Of a stretch of DNA of 64,000 nucleotides, positions 41,166 to 49,730 are shown in pieces (the stretch's first letter is position 1; each line of letters begins with the position of its first letter). Both the position numbers and the translations under genes were made by a program. This DNA comes from DASUPK01 sp963695805 (GTDB taxonomy: Bacteria; Actinomycetota; Thermoleophilia; Solirubrobacterales; 70-9), in the NCBI GenBank assembly GCA_963695805.1, contig CAVOHV010000002.1:124001-188000 (forward strand), given 5' to 3'. The notes below the pieces were generated by a model. That model was not told the DNA's origin. It worked only from the letters and a program-made list of their open reading frames with translations, and did not search any database.

Positions 41166-41967
41166 ATGAGCGAGCGCAGCGAGTACGCACCCGGAGAGTT
41201 CTGCTGGGTCGACCTGTCCACCACCGACGTGGAGGCAGCTAAGTCCTTCTACGGGGACCTGCTCGGAATCGAGGCCGAGGCGGCGCCGGGCGATCCCGGA
41301 GACCGGCGGCTACGGGTTCTTCATGAAGGGCGGCAAAATGCTGGCAGGCGTTGGCCCGGTCCAGTCAGGCGAGGGCCACTCGGCCTGGTCCAGCTACGTC
41401 AAGGTCGAGGACGCCGACGCCACCGCGGACAAGGTGAAGGACGCCGGCGGCAGCGTCTTCTTCGGTCCCGCTGACCTGCCGAACGACGCCGGACGCGTCG
41501 CGATGCTGCGCGATCCGAGCGGGGCGTTCTTCGGCGTCGTAGAGCAGAACCGGAACCCGGGCGCCCAGCTGGTCAACGAGCCCGGCGCCTGGACCTGGAA
41601 CAACCTGCTGACGCGTGACATCGAGGGGGCGAAGGACTTTTACGGCAAAGTCTTCGGCTGGACGGCGGAGCACAACGACGAGGCGCCGCCCAACGTGTTG
41701 ATGTGGCAGGTCGAGGGCCAGCGCTGGCCCGAGGGCATGGGGGGCCTGATGGGGATCACCGACGACCTGCCGGCCGAGATGCCAGCCCACTGGCAGGTCT
41801 ACTTCATCGTCGACAACGCCGACGAGGCGATTGCGAAGGCCGAGTCGAACGGGGCCGAGGTCGGCTTCGGCCCGATCGACGTTCCCATAGCCCGGATGGC
41901 GACCCTGGTGGACCCACAGGGGGCGGTCGTCTCGATTCTCGAGTCGCGCTACCCGGAACCGCGATGA
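41166..41967 (+). pseudogene. Glyoxalase/VOC-family two-module protein interrupted by one extra base
   Basis: After a strong AGAAGGAG ribosome site, ATG 41166 opens YAPGEFCWVDLSTTDVEAAK, FYGDLLGIEAEAAPGDP; an extra C near 41295-41297 shifts the frame, after which the +1 frame continues ETGGYGFFMKGGKMLAGVGP, AWTWNNLLTRDIEGAKDFYG and FIVDNADEAIAKAESNGAEV. Repaired it is about 266 residues with two VOC modules, as in CFP-30B/27-kDa antigen-like proteins of actinobacteria. Probably a metal-binding isomerase/dioxygenase fold of unknown reaction. Confidence 0.88.
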
Positions 41968-41994
41968 TCCGGCGGCGGTGTTTGTGGCCGCCGT

Positions 41995-42441
41995 TTATGA
42001 AGCCGCGCAGTCCGCGCACAGGCCGCTGACGACGACCTCCGCCCGGTGGGGCTGGAAGCCGGCGCGCGCCGCGCTACGGCGGGCGCTCTCGAGATCGACG
42101 GGGTTCTCCATGTCCTCTATCCGGCCGCAGTTGCGGCAGATCATGTGGTGGTGGGTGTCGGCCCGGGTGTCCCAGAGGAGCGTGCCCCCGCCGCCGTTCA
42201 CCCGCCGCACGATGCCGAGCTGCTCGAAGAGCTCGAGCGTCGCGTAGACGGTGGGTAGGGAGACCCCGGGCAGCTGCTCGCTCGCCTCGGAGAGGAGCTC
42301 CTCCGCGCTCAGGTGCCGATTGCGGTCGCGAAGCAGCCGGTGCATGACCACCCGCTGTGAGGTCGCCCGTAGCCCGCGGTCGCGAAGCAGGCCGGCGAGC
42401 TCGGCGTCGTCGCGGGGAGGGGTGTCCGTCTTCGTCGTCAT
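41995..42441 (-). CDS. Fur-family metal-responsive repressor
   Basis: 148 residues. A winged-helix domain (LRDRGLRATSQRVVMHRLL, GVSLPTVYATLELFEQLGIV) and dimerisation domain with ADTHHHMICRNCGRIEDM and C-terminal CADC, giving the two CxxC structural zinc pairs. The repertoire of residues allows Fur or PerR activity; the neighbouring VIT transporter favours iron or manganese. TACGAT (42449-42454) is seven bases before the ATG, so the mRNA is leaderless and its -10 box abuts a TAGG-CGAA-CCTA operator. Confidence 0.93.
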   Translation of the reverse strand: MTTKTDTPPRDDAELAGLLRDRGLRATSQRVVMHRLLRDRNRHLSAEELLSEASEQLPGVSLPTVYATLELFEQLGIVRRVNGGGGTLLWDTRADTHHHMICRNCGRIEDMENPVDLESARRSAARAGFQPHRAEVVVSGLCADCAAS

Positions 42442-42452
42442 CGGAGTGATCG

Positions 42453-42464
42453 TAGGCGAACCTA
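42453..42464. promoter_or_regulatory. Metal-repressor operator-like site 1
   Basis: TAGGCGAACCTA is a 4-4-4 dyad followed by ATAAAG, overlapping the -10 box of the fur gene; it would allow autorepression. Resembles IdeR/Fur-type half-sites TTAGG/CCTAA. Confidence 0.5.
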
Positions 42465-42481
42465 ATAAAGCATCCTACATC

Positions 42482-42495
42482 TTAGGGAGACCTTA
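42482..42495. promoter_or_regulatory. Metal-repressor operator-like site 2
   Basis: TTAGGGAGACCTTA matches site 1 in the pattern TAGGNNNACCTWAT, 30 bases away (about three helical turns). It covers the expected -35 region of the VIT promoter, whose -10 is TATTAT (42510-42515). Confidence 0.5.
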
Positions 42496-42524
42496 TCTTA
42501 AGTTCCTTGTATTATTAGCCGCCG

Positions 42525-43034
42525 ATGGCGGAATTGGCAGCAAGGCTGGCAGGGCGGATGAGTCCTGCTGACGAGGAGCGGTTCATGTTGCAGCGGGTCC
42601 AGCCTGCGCTGATCGGGCTGATCGACGGCACGGTCTCGACGCTGGCGCCGATCTTCGCCACCGCCTTCATCGCCGGGCCGCACGCGGCGCTCTTCGTCGG
42701 TCTCGCCGCCGCGCTCGGGGCCGGCATCAGCATGGGCCTCTCGGAGGCGCTCTCCGACGACGGAGAGATCACCGGGCGCGGCACCTCGCAATCCCGCGGC
42801 TGGATCACCGGCGGCGCCACCTTCTTCGGCGGCAGCTTTCATGCGTTGCCTTTCGTGATCAGCGACCTCCGCACCGCGCTGGTGGTGGCTTCGGTGACGG
42901 TCGCCTGCGAGCTGGTGGCAATCGCCTGGGTCCGCAAGCGGTTCCTGAACGTCTCGCTGCGCAGTTCGCTGGTCCAGGTGACGATGGGCGGCGTCATCGT
43001 CGCCGTCACAGGCGCGCTGATCGGCCAGGCCTAG
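42525..43034 (+). CDS. VIT1/CCC1-family iron/manganese transporter
   Basis: 169 residues with about five hydrophobic segments: LIGLIDGTVSTLAPIFATAF begins the characteristic VIT1 domain, with GAGISMGLSEALSDDGE as the VIT signature, then FGGSFHALPFVISDLRTAL. Bacterial members export or sequester iron or manganese across the membrane. It is divergent from the Fur gene and flanked by two operator-like sites, which suggests metal-dependent expression. Confidence 0.88.
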   Translation: MAELAARLAGRMSPADEERFMLQRVQPALIGLIDGTVSTLAPIFATAFIAGPHAALFVGLAAALGAGISMGLSEALSDDGEITGRGTSQSRGWITGGATFFGGSFHALPFVISDLRTALVVASVTVACELVAIAWVRKRFLNVSLRSSLVQVTMGGVIVAVTGALIGQA

Positions 43035-43076
43035 CCGCCAGCCCTAAATACCGCCCTGCGGGTATCACTTCCCGGG

Positions 43077-43970
43077 ATGAGCCAGCACGCACCTGCGCTC
43101 GTTTGGGCTCAGACGCAAGTCGCGGCCGTGCGCGACGATCCTGATGCCCGTCTTGCGTTGATGGGGCAGGTGTTTCGTGGGCCGACGGGTCGCGCGCCGC
43201 GACACCTGCCGTTCCGACGGGCGGCCCTGTCGTTCATGCGCTGGCAGGCGCGCCGTGGTCTGCTCGATCCGCTCGACGCGTCGCCGCCCGGCAGCGAGTG
43301 GTGGCGGGCGGTCAACGAGCGACTGCTGCGGGATGGCTGCGAGACCATCGCGCTCCTCGGTGGCCGAGCCGGCGAGCCGTCCTCGCAAGCCGTGCGCCTC
43401 TGGCTGGAGTTCAGCGTGACACCGACGGGGCACTGCTGGTACCGATCACACAACGCGAGCATCGTTGGCGGCTACCTGGAGCATCGGGGACTCGCCGATG
43501 CGGAGAGCGCACCCGAGCGCTTCTTCATGAACGTCGCGCTGGTGCGCGTGCTGTACGCACACGCGCTCGCCGCGGCGCCGCGCCTGGCGCTGGGCAGTTT
43601 GGCTCCGCTCGGCCGCCTGGTGAGCGATCCGCGGCTCGGCATGGCAGGAGTGTTCCTCTCACTCAGACGTGTGCTCCCGAACCGCTATCCGCTGGACCGT
43701 GACGTCGGTCGCTATATCGCCGAAGAGCAGCGTCTGGGCCGGGTGCTCGACTACGCGGTGATCGCCCCGCGCCTGCAACATCTGTACGAGTGGTCCGCCG
43801 AGGAGCTCGCCGAACCGCGCCTGCTGGAATTCATTCGCAACGGCAACCCGATCTACGCCTGGCCCTTCGAGGAGCGACGAGTGTGGCGCCCTCAGCACAT
43901 GCCTTTCGCCGCCCGCGCGCTCGCCCGTGTCACACGCCCATCGACGCAGACGCGCGCGTTCCTCGCCTGA
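43077..43970 (+). CDS. Hypothetical protein, unrecognised family
   Basis: 297 residues, mostly helical, with no clear signal peptide. Notable segments are SFMRWQARRGLLDPLDASPP, GSEWWRAVNERLLRDG, PTGHCWYRSHNASIVGGYLE, RFFMNVALVRVLYAHAL and RVLPNRYPLDRDVGRYIAEE. I recognise similar actinobacterial hypothetical proteins but no name or reaction. There is one membrane-like stretch at about 155-175 that may be only amphipathic. Neighbours do not suggest a role. Confidence 0.65.
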   Translation: MSQHAPALVWAQTQVAAVRDDPDARLALMGQVFRGPTGRAPRHLPFRRAALSFMRWQARRGLLDPLDASPPGSEWWRAVNERLLRDGCETIALLGGRAGEPSSQAVRLWLEFSVTPTGHCWYRSHNASIVGGYLEHRGLADAESAPERFFMNVALVRVLYAHALAAAPRLALGSLAPLGRLVSDPRLGMAGVFLSLRRVLPNRYPLDRDVGRYIAEEQRLGRVLDYAVIAPRLQHLYEWSAEELAEPRLLEFIRNGNPIYAWPFEERRVWRPQHMPFAARALARVTRPSTQTRAFLA

Positions 43971-43983
43971 GCCGCGCGAGCGG

Positions 43984-44379
43984 CTATTCCGACAGCCCGG
44001 CGGCTGCGAGGGCCTCGGCCGGGTCGGAGTACATCTCCATCCGGGTCCTCTTGCCCTCGCGAAGAGTCCAGATCTGCGCGAAAGACATCTCAACGGGCAT
44101 TCCGGTCGATTTCGAGCGGGCGCGCTGGCGCACGAGCACGACCACCCTGTCACCCGCGTCGTGGAAGGAAACTGGCTCCACTTCCCAGTCCTCCCACGGA
44201 TCCGCCCACTCTCTGAGGAATGCTTGCGCGCCGTCAGCGCCTTCATAGACCTGCTGCCCGGGCCAGTGGAGGTTCGATACGTCCCAAACGAAGTCTTCCG
44301 TGTAGTCCTGGCCGAGTTCACCTCTGGTCACGTACCGCTCATAACCGGCCCGGACTAGCTCGACGTTCTCCTGGGACAT
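43984..44379 (-). CDS. SnoaL-like protein (MSQENVELVR type)
   Basis: 131 residues starting MSQENVELVRAGYERYVTRG, a beginning shared by many SnoaL/NTF2-like proteins of Thermoleophilia, followed by DFVWDVSNLHWPGQQVYEGA, VEPVSFHDAGDRVVVLVRQR and MSFAQIWTLREGKRTRMEMY. The fold is a small cone-shaped domain; the ligand is unknown. The start is ATG 44377-44379; upstream frames run into the divergent carboxylase leader. It is divergent from the acyl-CoA carboxylase gene by about 50 bases. Confidence 0.85.
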   Translation of the reverse strand: MSQENVELVRAGYERYVTRGELGQDYTEDFVWDVSNLHWPGQQVYEGADGAQAFLREWADPWEDWEVEPVSFHDAGDRVVVLVRQRARSKSTGMPVEMSFAQIWTLREGKRTRMEMYSDPAEALAAAGLSE

Positions 44380-44431
44380 TGCCCGGGCAGTATCGTCCTC
44401 TCGGCGGATCGGCCGTTTTCCAGGAAAAGCA

Positions 44432-46006
44432 GTGAATACTCCAGCGGCGATGTCTCTGGAGAACGACACGGATCCGCTCCCGGAGCGGGACGACCTGGCC
44501 GAGCTTCAGCGGAGGCGGGAGCTCACGGAGGACGCCGCCCGACCCGACGCCGTCACCAAGCGCCACGAACGCGGAGGGCGGACGGCCCGTGAGAACGTCG
44601 CCGACCTGATCGACGAGGGATCGTGGGTCGAGTACGGGCGCTACGCCATCGCGCAGCAGAGGACGCGCCGCAGTAGGGACGACCTGATCGCCAACACGCC
44701 CGCCGACGGGCTCGTCGCCGGGACCGCCACCGTCGACGGGAACCCAATCGCGGTGCTCGCCTACGACTACACCGTCCTCGCCGGCACCCAGGGCACCGCC
44801 GGCCACTTCAAGAAGGACCGGATGTTCGAGCTGATCGAGCGGATGCGCCTGCCGGTCGTCTTCTTCGCCGAGGGTGGTGGGGGCCGGCCCGGCGACACCG
44901 ACCACCCCGTCGTCAGCGCTCTGCAGGTCAGGGCATTCGCGCTCTGGGCCAAGCTCTCCGGTCAGGTCCCGAGGATCTCCATCGTCGCCGGCAACTGCTT
45001 CGCCGGCAACGCGGTGATCGCGGGGTGCTCGGACCTGATCGTCGCCACGAAGAACTCCTCGCTCGGGATGGCCGGCCCGGCGATGATCGCGGGCGGCGGG
45101 CTCGGGGAGGTCCGCGCTGAGGACGTCGGCCCAGTCGAGATGCAGGCGCCCAACGGGGTGCTCGACGTCGTCGTCGAGGACGAGGAGGAGGCCGTCGCGA
45201 CGACCAAGCGGCTGCTCGGCTACTTCCGCGGCGCCACGGGGGAGTGGTCGGCAGCCGACCAGGCAGCGCTCCGCGACGCGGTGCCCGAGAGCTCCCGGCG
45301 CGCGTACGACGTCACGCCGATCGTGCGCACGATCGCCGACGCCGAGTCCGTCACGGTGCTGCGCGAGGCCTTCGCGCCGGAGCTGGTCACGGCGCTGGTC
45401 CGCATCGAAGGACGCCCCGCCGGCGTAATCGCGAACAACTGCAAGCACCAGGCCGGCGTGGTCACCGGCGAGGCCGCCGACAAGGCCGCGCGCTTCATGC
45501 AGCTCTGCGACGCCTTCGGGCTCCCGGTCATCTCGCTGATCGACACACCCGGCTACATGGTCGGGCCCGAGGCCGAGCGGGATGCCCTCGTCCGGCATTG
45601 CTGCCGGATGCTGATCACCGGCGCCGCTCTGACGGTCCCGACAATCGCCATCCTCCTGCGCCGCGGATACGGCCTGGGCGCTCAGGCGATGGCGTTCGGC
45701 AGCCTGCACGAGCCGCTGCTGACTGTGGCCTGGCCGGACGCGACGCTCGGTCCCATGGGGCTGGAGGGCGCGGTGCGGCTCGCCATGCGAAAGGACCTCG
45801 AGGCAATCGAGGACGAGGGTGAGCGCGAGCAGCGCGTCCGCGAGCTGACCGCGCAGATGTACGAGAACGCCGCGGCGCTCAATGCCGCGCAGATCTTCGA
45901 GATCGACGACGTCATCGATCCGGCCGACACGCGGGCGACGATCGCCCGCACCCTCGCCGCGGCCGGGACCCCGACGCGGAGCGGTCGTACGGTCGACTCG
46001 TGGTGA
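44432..46006 (+). CDS. Acyl-CoA carboxylase carboxyltransferase (beta) subunit
   Basis: 524 residues. Carboxyltransferase domains: RGGRTARENVADLIDEGSWV, GGGGRPGDTDHPVV, CFAGNAVIAGCSDLIVATKN, and in the second half GVIANNCKHQAGVVTGEAAD, PVISLIDTPGYMVGPEAERD and RRGYGLGAQAMAFGS. These move CO2 from carboxybiotin to acetyl-, propionyl- or another acyl-CoA; the biotin carboxylase subunit is not nearby. GTG 44432 has AGGA nine bases upstream and is preferred to ATG 44450. Confidence 0.93.
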   Translation: MNTPAAMSLENDTDPLPERDDLAELQRRRELTEDAARPDAVTKRHERGGRTARENVADLIDEGSWVEYGRYAIAQQRTRRSRDDLIANTPADGLVAGTATVDGNPIAVLAYDYTVLAGTQGTAGHFKKDRMFELIERMRLPVVFFAEGGGGRPGDTDHPVVSALQVRAFALWAKLSGQVPRISIVAGNCFAGNAVIAGCSDLIVATKNSSLGMAGPAMIAGGGLGEVRAEDVGPVEMQAPNGVLDVVVEDEEEAVATTKRLLGYFRGATGEWSAADQAALRDAVPESSRRAYDVTPIVRTIADAESVTVLREAFAPELVTALVRIEGRPAGVIANNCKHQAGVVTGEAADKAARFMQLCDAFGLPVISLIDTPGYMVGPEAERDALVRHCCRMLITGAALTVPTIAILLRRGYGLGAQAMAFGSLHEPLLTVAWPDATLGPMGLEGAVRLAMRKDLEAIEDEGEREQRVRELTAQMYENAAALNAAQIFEIDDVIDPADTRATIARTLAAAGTPTRSGRTVDSW

Positions 46007-46030
46007 GCTCTTGGGCCGGCCTGGTGGCCG

Positions 46031-47494
46031 CTACCAGCGGCTGGTGACGACCTTCTTGCGCGTGTAGAAGTCGACGGCGTCGGGGCCGTTGGCGTGCAGA
46101 TCGCCGTCGATCGAGTCCTTCCAACCCGAGAAGGGGAACCAGGCCACCGGCGCCGGCACGCCGATGTTGACGCCGAGCATGCCCGCCTCGATGCCCCAGC
46201 GGTAGGCGCGGGCGGCGGCACCGGAGGTGGTGAAGATCGAGCCGGCGTTGCCGTAGCGCGAGCCGTTGGCGAACTCGATTGCGGCGTCGAGGTCCGCTGC
46301 CGAGACCAGTGCGAGCACCGGGCCGAAGATCTCCTCTCGCGCCAGCTCAGACTCGGGGTCGGACACCTCGACCAGGGTGGGGCCGAGGAGCGTCCCGGCC
46401 TCGCCACCGCCGAGGCGGCCGTCGAGCAGGACCGTCGCGCCCTCCGCCTCGGCGGTCCCGACGGCGGCCTCCGCCCGCTCGCGGGCTTCGGGGGCGACCA
46501 TCGGGCAGACATCTGTGCCGGGGTCGGCACCGGGGCCGGTGTTCAGCCCCTCTGCCGCGGCGCGCAGGGCCTCCCTCACCTCGGCCTGGCGGGCCTCATC
46601 GCCCGCGATCACGCAGACCGACCCTGCCAGGCAGCGTTGGCCGGCCGCGCCGAAGGCCGATCCGAGGATCGCCGGCACCGCGCTCTCCAGATCGGCGTCC
46701 TCCGCGACGATCATCGAGTTCTTGGCGCCGCCGAGCGCCTGGACGCGCTTGCCGGTCTGGGCCGAACGGGTTGCGATCAGCCGGGCGGTGCTGGCCTGGC
46801 CGACGAAAGAGACCGCGTCGACGCCGTCGTGGTCGAGGATCGCCTCGACCGCCTCCCGTCCGCCGTGGACGAGGTTGACGATGCCCGTCGGGAAGATCTC
46901 CTCATCGTCGATCAGCTCGCAGATCCGCTCGGCGGGGCGGGGGTCGCGCTCCGAGGGCTTGAGGATGAAGGCGTTACCGCAGGCGACCGCATAGGGGAGG
47001 AACCAGAGCGGGATCATCGCGGGGAAGTTGAAGGGGGTGATGGCGGCCACCACGCCCACTGGCTGGCGCACCATCTCCACGTCGAGGCCGGTTGCGACCC
47101 CCTCCAGCGTCTCGCCCTTGAGCAGGTGCGGAATCCCGGCCGCCGACTCGACCGACTCGATGCCACGGCCGACCTCGCCGTCGGCGTCGGCGAGCGTCTT
47201 GCCCATATCGGCGGTGACCAGGGCGGTGAGCTCCGGCCGATGCCGGATCAGTGCGTCGCGGAGAGCCAACACAGCCCGGGCCCGTTGCTGCGGCGGGACC
47301 TCGCGCCAGCCGGGCTGGGCGGCGCGGGCGGCCTGGACGGCGGCGTCGACATCAGCGGCGCCCGATAGCGGCACCCGCGCGGTGAGCTCGCCGGTTGCCG
47401 GGTCGCGATCCTCGAGCGCATCGCTGGTCGCAGCGTCGCGCCACTCGCCCCCGATGTAGTTCTGCAGCGTCCGTGCCTCGGCCGTGGTGGCCAT
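46031..47494 (-). CDS. mmsA: CoA-acylating methylmalonate-semialdehyde dehydrogenase
   Basis: 487 residues. Aldehyde dehydrogenase fold with PFNFPAMIPLWFLPYAVACG, HGGREAVEAILDHDGVDAVS, catalytic Cys in AAGQRCLAGSVCVIAG, and the C-terminal motifs GRYGNAGSIFTTSGAAARA and PAPVAWFPFSGWKDS typical of the MmsA branch. It converts (methyl)malonate semialdehyde to propionyl- or acetyl-CoA in valine, inositol or pyrimidine breakdown. It follows the LigD-type gene by four bases. Confidence 0.9.
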   Translation of the reverse strand: MATTAEARTLQNYIGGEWRDAATSDALEDRDPATGELTARVPLSGAADVDAAVQAARAAQPGWREVPPQQRARAVLALRDALIRHRPELTALVTADMGKTLADADGEVGRGIESVESAAGIPHLLKGETLEGVATGLDVEMVRQPVGVVAAITPFNFPAMIPLWFLPYAVACGNAFILKPSERDPRPAERICELIDDEEIFPTGIVNLVHGGREAVEAILDHDGVDAVSFVGQASTARLIATRSAQTGKRVQALGGAKNSMIVAEDADLESAVPAILGSAFGAAGQRCLAGSVCVIAGDEARQAEVREALRAAAEGLNTGPGADPGTDVCPMVAPEARERAEAAVGTAEAEGATVLLDGRLGGGEAGTLLGPTLVEVSDPESELAREEIFGPVLALVSAADLDAAIEFANGSRYGNAGSIFTTSGAAARAYRWGIEAGMLGVNIGVPAPVAWFPFSGWKDSIDGDLHANGPDAVDFYTRKKVVTSRW

Positions 47495-47498
47495 GAGG

Positions 47499-48209
47499 TC
47501 AGACTAGCCGTCGCGCCCGGCCCCGACGCGCCCGGTGCCGCTGGAATTGGCCGGGCTCCGCCTCCTGGTCGAGCACCTGCTCGATCGTCCGGCCGCTGAG
47601 CACCGACTCCGGCTGCGAGGAGGTGGGCCTGCGCCGGGCGTCGGACCCCTCATCGCGCTTCTTGATCAGCAGCCACTTCTCCCGGTCCGAAGGCGGGCCG
47701 GTCCGGACCAGGGCGTAGGCGCCCTTGATCTTCTCGCCGAGCATGAAGATCTTCACGTCGCCCTTCTCGATCGCCTTTCGGAGGTCCATCGGTTCGCCTC
47801 GCCGGGTCTCCGAGATGTTCTGGAAGACGCCGCGGTCCCAGACGATCATCGGCCCGGCGCCGTATTCGCCCTCCGGGATCACGCCCTCCCACTCGAGGTA
47901 GTCGAGAGGGTGGTCCTCGGTTCGCATGGCGAGTCGCTTGTCGCGCGGGTCGAGCGAAGGGCCCTTGGGAATCGCCCATGAGGCGAGCACGCCGTCTGTC
48001 TCGAGCCGCAGGTCGTAGTGCTCCGAGGTCGCCGAGTGCTTCTGGATCGAGAAGCGCGGATGGCTCCGCTTCGCCTTGCCCTTCCCCTTCGTCTTGGCCT
48101 TGCCGCTCGGCTCCCTCGTCCTGGAGAAGTCCCGCTTTCGCTCGTATTCGCTCAGCGTGTTACGCGAGGGTGCTCCGCTAGGAGCAACCCGCTTTCTGGA
48201 GCTGGGCAT
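47499..48209 (-). CDS. LigD-type 3'-phosphoesterase (DNA polymerase/ligase N-terminal domain) protein
   Basis: 236 residues. After a basic N-terminus (about 1-55, KRKRDFSRTREPSGKAK-like, highly positive), RFSIQKHSATSEHYDLRLE, LASWAIPKGPSLDPRDKRLA, and IPEGEYGAGPMIVWDRG match the phosphoesterase domain of LigD, which trims 3' ends in non-homologous end joining. No ligase or polymerase domain is fused, so it is a stand-alone version. Its first residues (RVAPSGAPSR) are encoded by a palindromic repeat (48165-48191). It starts on the last base of the WS/DGAT stop codon (TGATG). Confidence 0.88.
   Translation of the reverse strand: MPSSRKRVAPSGAPSRNTLSEYERKRDFSRTREPSGKAKTKGKGKAKRSHPRFSIQKHSATSEHYDLRLETDGVLASWAIPKGPSLDPRDKRLAMRTEDHPLDYLEWEGVIPEGEYGAGPMIVWDRGVFQNISETRRGEPMDLRKAIEKGDVKIFMLGEKIKGAYALVRTGPPSDREKWLLIKKRDEGSDARRRPTSSQPESVLSGRTIEQVLDQEAEPGQFQRHRARRGRARRLV
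48165..48191. repeat. REP-like palindromic repeat, copy 1
   Basis: CGAGGGTGCTCC-GCTA-GGAGCAACCCG folds into a hairpin. The same 27-base unit occurs at 61659-61685 with a changed stem base pair (see that entry). This copy lies inside the N-terminal coding part of the LigD-type gene. Confidence 0.7.
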
Positions 48210-49504
48210 CAGACCGCCACCTCCAGCTCTCCGATCGAGTCCGCCAGCGCACCGCGCAGGCCATCGAGGTCGGTGATCGCCTCGGGGTCCGAGCAGAGCC
48301 CGAAGGCGAGCTCCCCGCCGAGCGAGATGATCGACACCCGGAGGGCGTGGCGGTCGGCGGGCTCGGCGAACGAGCTGAACTGCTCGACGGCGTGCCCGAG
48401 GATCAGCGGCCGCTGCCTCGGGCCGGGGACGTTGGAGACCGAGAGCGCGAATTCGCGCGGCCCCGAGGTCAGCCTGGTCACGCCGCGATAGAGCGGGCGG
48501 AAGCGGCCGAGGGCGTGGAAGAAGGCGTAGAGCGTGTCGGCGTCGTGGTCGAGTTTCCGCTCGCTCGTCGCCGTGTTGATCATCCGCAGCCGGGCGGCCG
48601 GGTCGGGTTCGGAGATCGGCAGATCCAGGTTCATGAAGGAGTCGCGGTTGCCCAGTTGCCCCGCATCCTCCTCCTGCGCGTGCAGGCAGACGGGGCACTG
48701 CACCCGGAGGTCGTCGGCGATCCCTCCGACCTGCGGTAGCCAGCGGCGAAGGCCTCCGGCGACCACGGCGAGTACGACGTCGTTCACGGTCACCCGCTCG
48801 GCCGCGCCGTGCTCGATCCGCTTCAGCCGCTCGAGTGGGAAGCTCGTCCAGGCGACCTCGCGGGCCGGGCCGATGTGCTGGTCGAGTTTGGTGTCCCGAC
48901 CGGGGCGGAGCTCTCGCCGGAGTGCCGCGGGAAGGCCCACCACGACCCGCGCCTCGCGTGCCTCAGCTGCCGGGGCCTGCGCCGGGCGGGCCGGACTTGC
49001 GGGCGACGGTTGGTCGTCCTCTCCCCAGAGCAGCCCGGCGATCAGCCTGATCGCGCTCACCCCATCCGCCATCGCGTGGTGGATGCGACCAACCAGCGCC
49101 ACTCGCTCTCCGGTCAGCGGCAGGGCGTCGAGGCGCCACAGCGGGCGGGTGTGGTCGAGGCGCTCGGAGAGCAGGTCCCCGACGGCGCGGCGGAGCTCCT
49201 CGTCGGAGAGTGGGTCCGCATGGTGCGGCTCGGCGACGTGCCAGGCGAGATCCACCTCGGGGGCGTCAACCCATGCCGGCCGGCCGAGGCCGAAACGCGG
49301 TTCCTCCACACGCTGGCCGAGCCTCGGAAAGGCGGCCATTCGCTCACCCACCTGCTCGCGGAGGCGCTCCACCGAGAGCGCACGGCCGCCAGACCCGGGC
49401 GCGACGATCAGGACCTTGCCCGTGTGTCCCTTGATCACGGGTGATTCGAGGCGCAGGATCTGGGCGTCGTCCTGGGTGAGCTTCTCTCTCCCGCCTGTCG
49501 GCAT
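48209..49504 (-). CDS. Wax ester synthase/diacylglycerol acyltransferase (WS/DGAT)
   Basis: 431 residues. The catalytic motif HHAMADG (in RIHHAMADGVSAIRL, His near 142) and the family motifs EKLTQDDAQILRLESPVI and NDVVLAVVAGGLRRWL, plus VSNVPGPRQRPL, identify a bacterial WS/DGAT that makes storage triacylglycerol or wax esters at the membrane. I chose ATG 49502-49504; a GTG at 49538-49540 would add 12 residues. It heads an operon with the LigD-type and MmsA genes. Confidence 0.92.
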   Translation of the reverse strand: MPTGGREKLTQDDAQILRLESPVIKGHTGKVLIVAPGSGGRALSVERLREQVGERMAAFPRLGQRVEEPRFGLGRPAWVDAPEVDLAWHVAEPHHADPLSDEELRRAVGDLLSERLDHTRPLWRLDALPLTGERVALVGRIHHAMADGVSAIRLIAGLLWGEDDQPSPASPARPAQAPAAEAREARVVVGLPAALRRELRPGRDTKLDQHIGPAREVAWTSFPLERLKRIEHGAAERVTVNDVVLAVVAGGLRRWLPQVGGIADDLRVQCPVCLHAQEEDAGQLGNRDSFMNLDLPISEPDPAARLRMINTATSERKLDHDADTLYAFFHALGRFRPLYRGVTRLTSGPREFALSVSNVPGPRQRPLILGHAVEQFSSFAEPADRHALRVSIISLGGELAFGLCSDPEAITDLDGLRGALADSIGELEVAV

Positions 49505-49554
49505 GTCGGGATCATCCCGCCCGCGGCCGGTCGCTGTCACGGTCTTTCTTTTGG

Positions 49555-49730
49555 CGATGGGGAGAACTACCTACTCGAATCCCGCAGTTCGCCCCGATGA
49601 CGCACGCTCGGGCGGCGGAGAGAATGGCTGCGCCAAGGGGAGTAGGAAACCACCAAAAAGCGCAGGGAGTACCCGCCCGCCGCCAGATCCGACTCACACG
49701 GGCCGCCCTAGGGGGGCGGCCCGTTTTTTT
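49555..49730 (+). ncRNA. Candidate structured RNA ending in an intrinsic terminator
   Basis: There is no gene on this strand, yet the segment folds well: hairpin 1 (49559-49568 GGGG-A-GAACT with 49586-49595 AGTTC-G-CCCC), hairpin 2 CTGCGC (49628-49633) with GCGCAG (49660-49665), and a closing helix GGCGGCGG (49611-49618) with CCGCCGCC (49677-49684). The loop of hairpin 1 contains CCTACTC (49570-49576), complementary to GAGTAGG (49640-49646) in the loop of hairpin 2, a 7-bp loop-loop contact. It ends in a perfect terminator. I see no promoter and it matches no RNA family I know. Confidence 0.45.
49699..49730 (+). terminator. Rho-independent terminator
   Basis: A perfect 10-bp stem (CGGGCCGCCC 49699-49708 with GGGCGGCCCG 49714-49723), a five-base loop and seven Ts (49724-49730). 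It points along the plus strand, where no coding gene precedes it. Confidence 0.85.

Noticed and set aside
43077..43970. Assignment of the 297-residue protein to the MpaB/rubber oxygenase group
   Set aside because: The expected heme-binding and arginine/threonine motifs are not visible, so I left it unnamed.
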